From assembly GCF_000023325.1 (NCBI RefSeq), contig NC_012785.1, forward strand, positions 1,798,001 to 1,862,000: a DNA stretch of 64,000 nt, in the 5' to 3' direction. The DNA is from Kosmotoga olearia TBF 19.5.1 (GTDB taxonomy: Bacteria; Thermotogota; Thermotogae; Petrotogales; Kosmotogaceae). Below are positions 63,688 through 64,000 of the stretch, piece by piece. Both the position numbers and the translations under genes were made by a program. Each line of letters starts with the position of its first letter. The first letter of the stretch is position 1. The notes below the pieces were generated by a model. The model did no database searches, was not told the origin of the DNA, and saw only the letters and a program-made list of their open reading frames with translations.

Positions 63688-64000
<313 letters not shown>

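Overview
The window reads as one contiguous piece of a bacterial chromosome from the Thermotogota, most likely a Kosmotoga- or Mesotoga-like member. This is an inference from gene content: a PPi-type phosphofructokinase, a TtuA-type tRNA thiolase, AmmeMemoRadiSam proteins, a short EF-Ts, an ApbE/NusG-II/Gx-transporter cluster and several exported envelope proteins of unknown function. No rRNA marker is present, so it is not proven. DNA is moderately AT-rich and gene-dense, with strong GGAGG-type ribosome binding sites and many 4-bp start/stop overlaps.

Layout. 1-4.7 kb: the 3' part of a large surface protein (Ig-like modules plus an eight-repeat PQQ-type propeller), then a MATE exporter. 4.7-7.5 kb: a KamA-family aminomutase and a complete insertion sequence whose ends each carry two copies of the same 25-26 bp repeat. 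7.5-10 kb: a structured leader with an intrinsic terminator, then a polar amino-acid ABC transporter. 10-17.4 kb: SatD/DUF3307 pair, aldo-keto reductase, NadE, two small exported proteins, CrcB plus DUF190, and a SurA-like chaperone. 17.4-28.1 kb (minus strand): a fourteen-gene run from pyrophosphate-dependent phosphofructokinase through AMMECR1, its radical-SAM partner, ApbE, NusG-II, Gx transporter, Maf, RadC, an HD protein, DeoC, a cyclodeaminase and Tgt to two exported proteins. 28.2-32.4 kb: RNase R, a TPR protein and a prepilin peptidase.

32.4-36.7 kb is the most unusual part. A large regulator with a central helix-turn-helix and TPR-like flanks is transcribed divergently from a tiny exported protein that contains the same 13-residue peptide twice (the two DNA copies differ only at synonymous sites), a 36-residue acidic ORF, and a periplasmic-binding-domain membrane sensor. 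The sensor is followed in the -1 frame by a GAF-HD-GYP phosphodiesterase. The two sensor ORFs meet at an in-phase A_AAA_AAC slippery heptamer, after which the -1 frame is open straight into the HD-GYP protein. The locus is a candidate peptide/ligand-to-cyclic-di-GMP signalling system with a frameshift-built receptor.

36.7-54 kb (minus strand): core housekeeping runs proS-ftsY-rrf2-coaD, tsf-pyrH-eno, and ttuA-rodA-ftcD-hutI-rlmH-CNNM-cdd-nudix-gltX-cysS-tRNA-Val, with a divergent purine nucleoside phosphorylase between them. 54-57.3 kb (plus): DUF2520 protein, panB, mscS, birA. 57.3-64 kb (minus): S4-domain protein, DUF3352-like exported protein, smpB, uvrB, pth, rplY, prs and the 3' end of glmU. 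A short promoter-plus-terminator transcription unit lies between the S4 gene and the DUF3352 gene.
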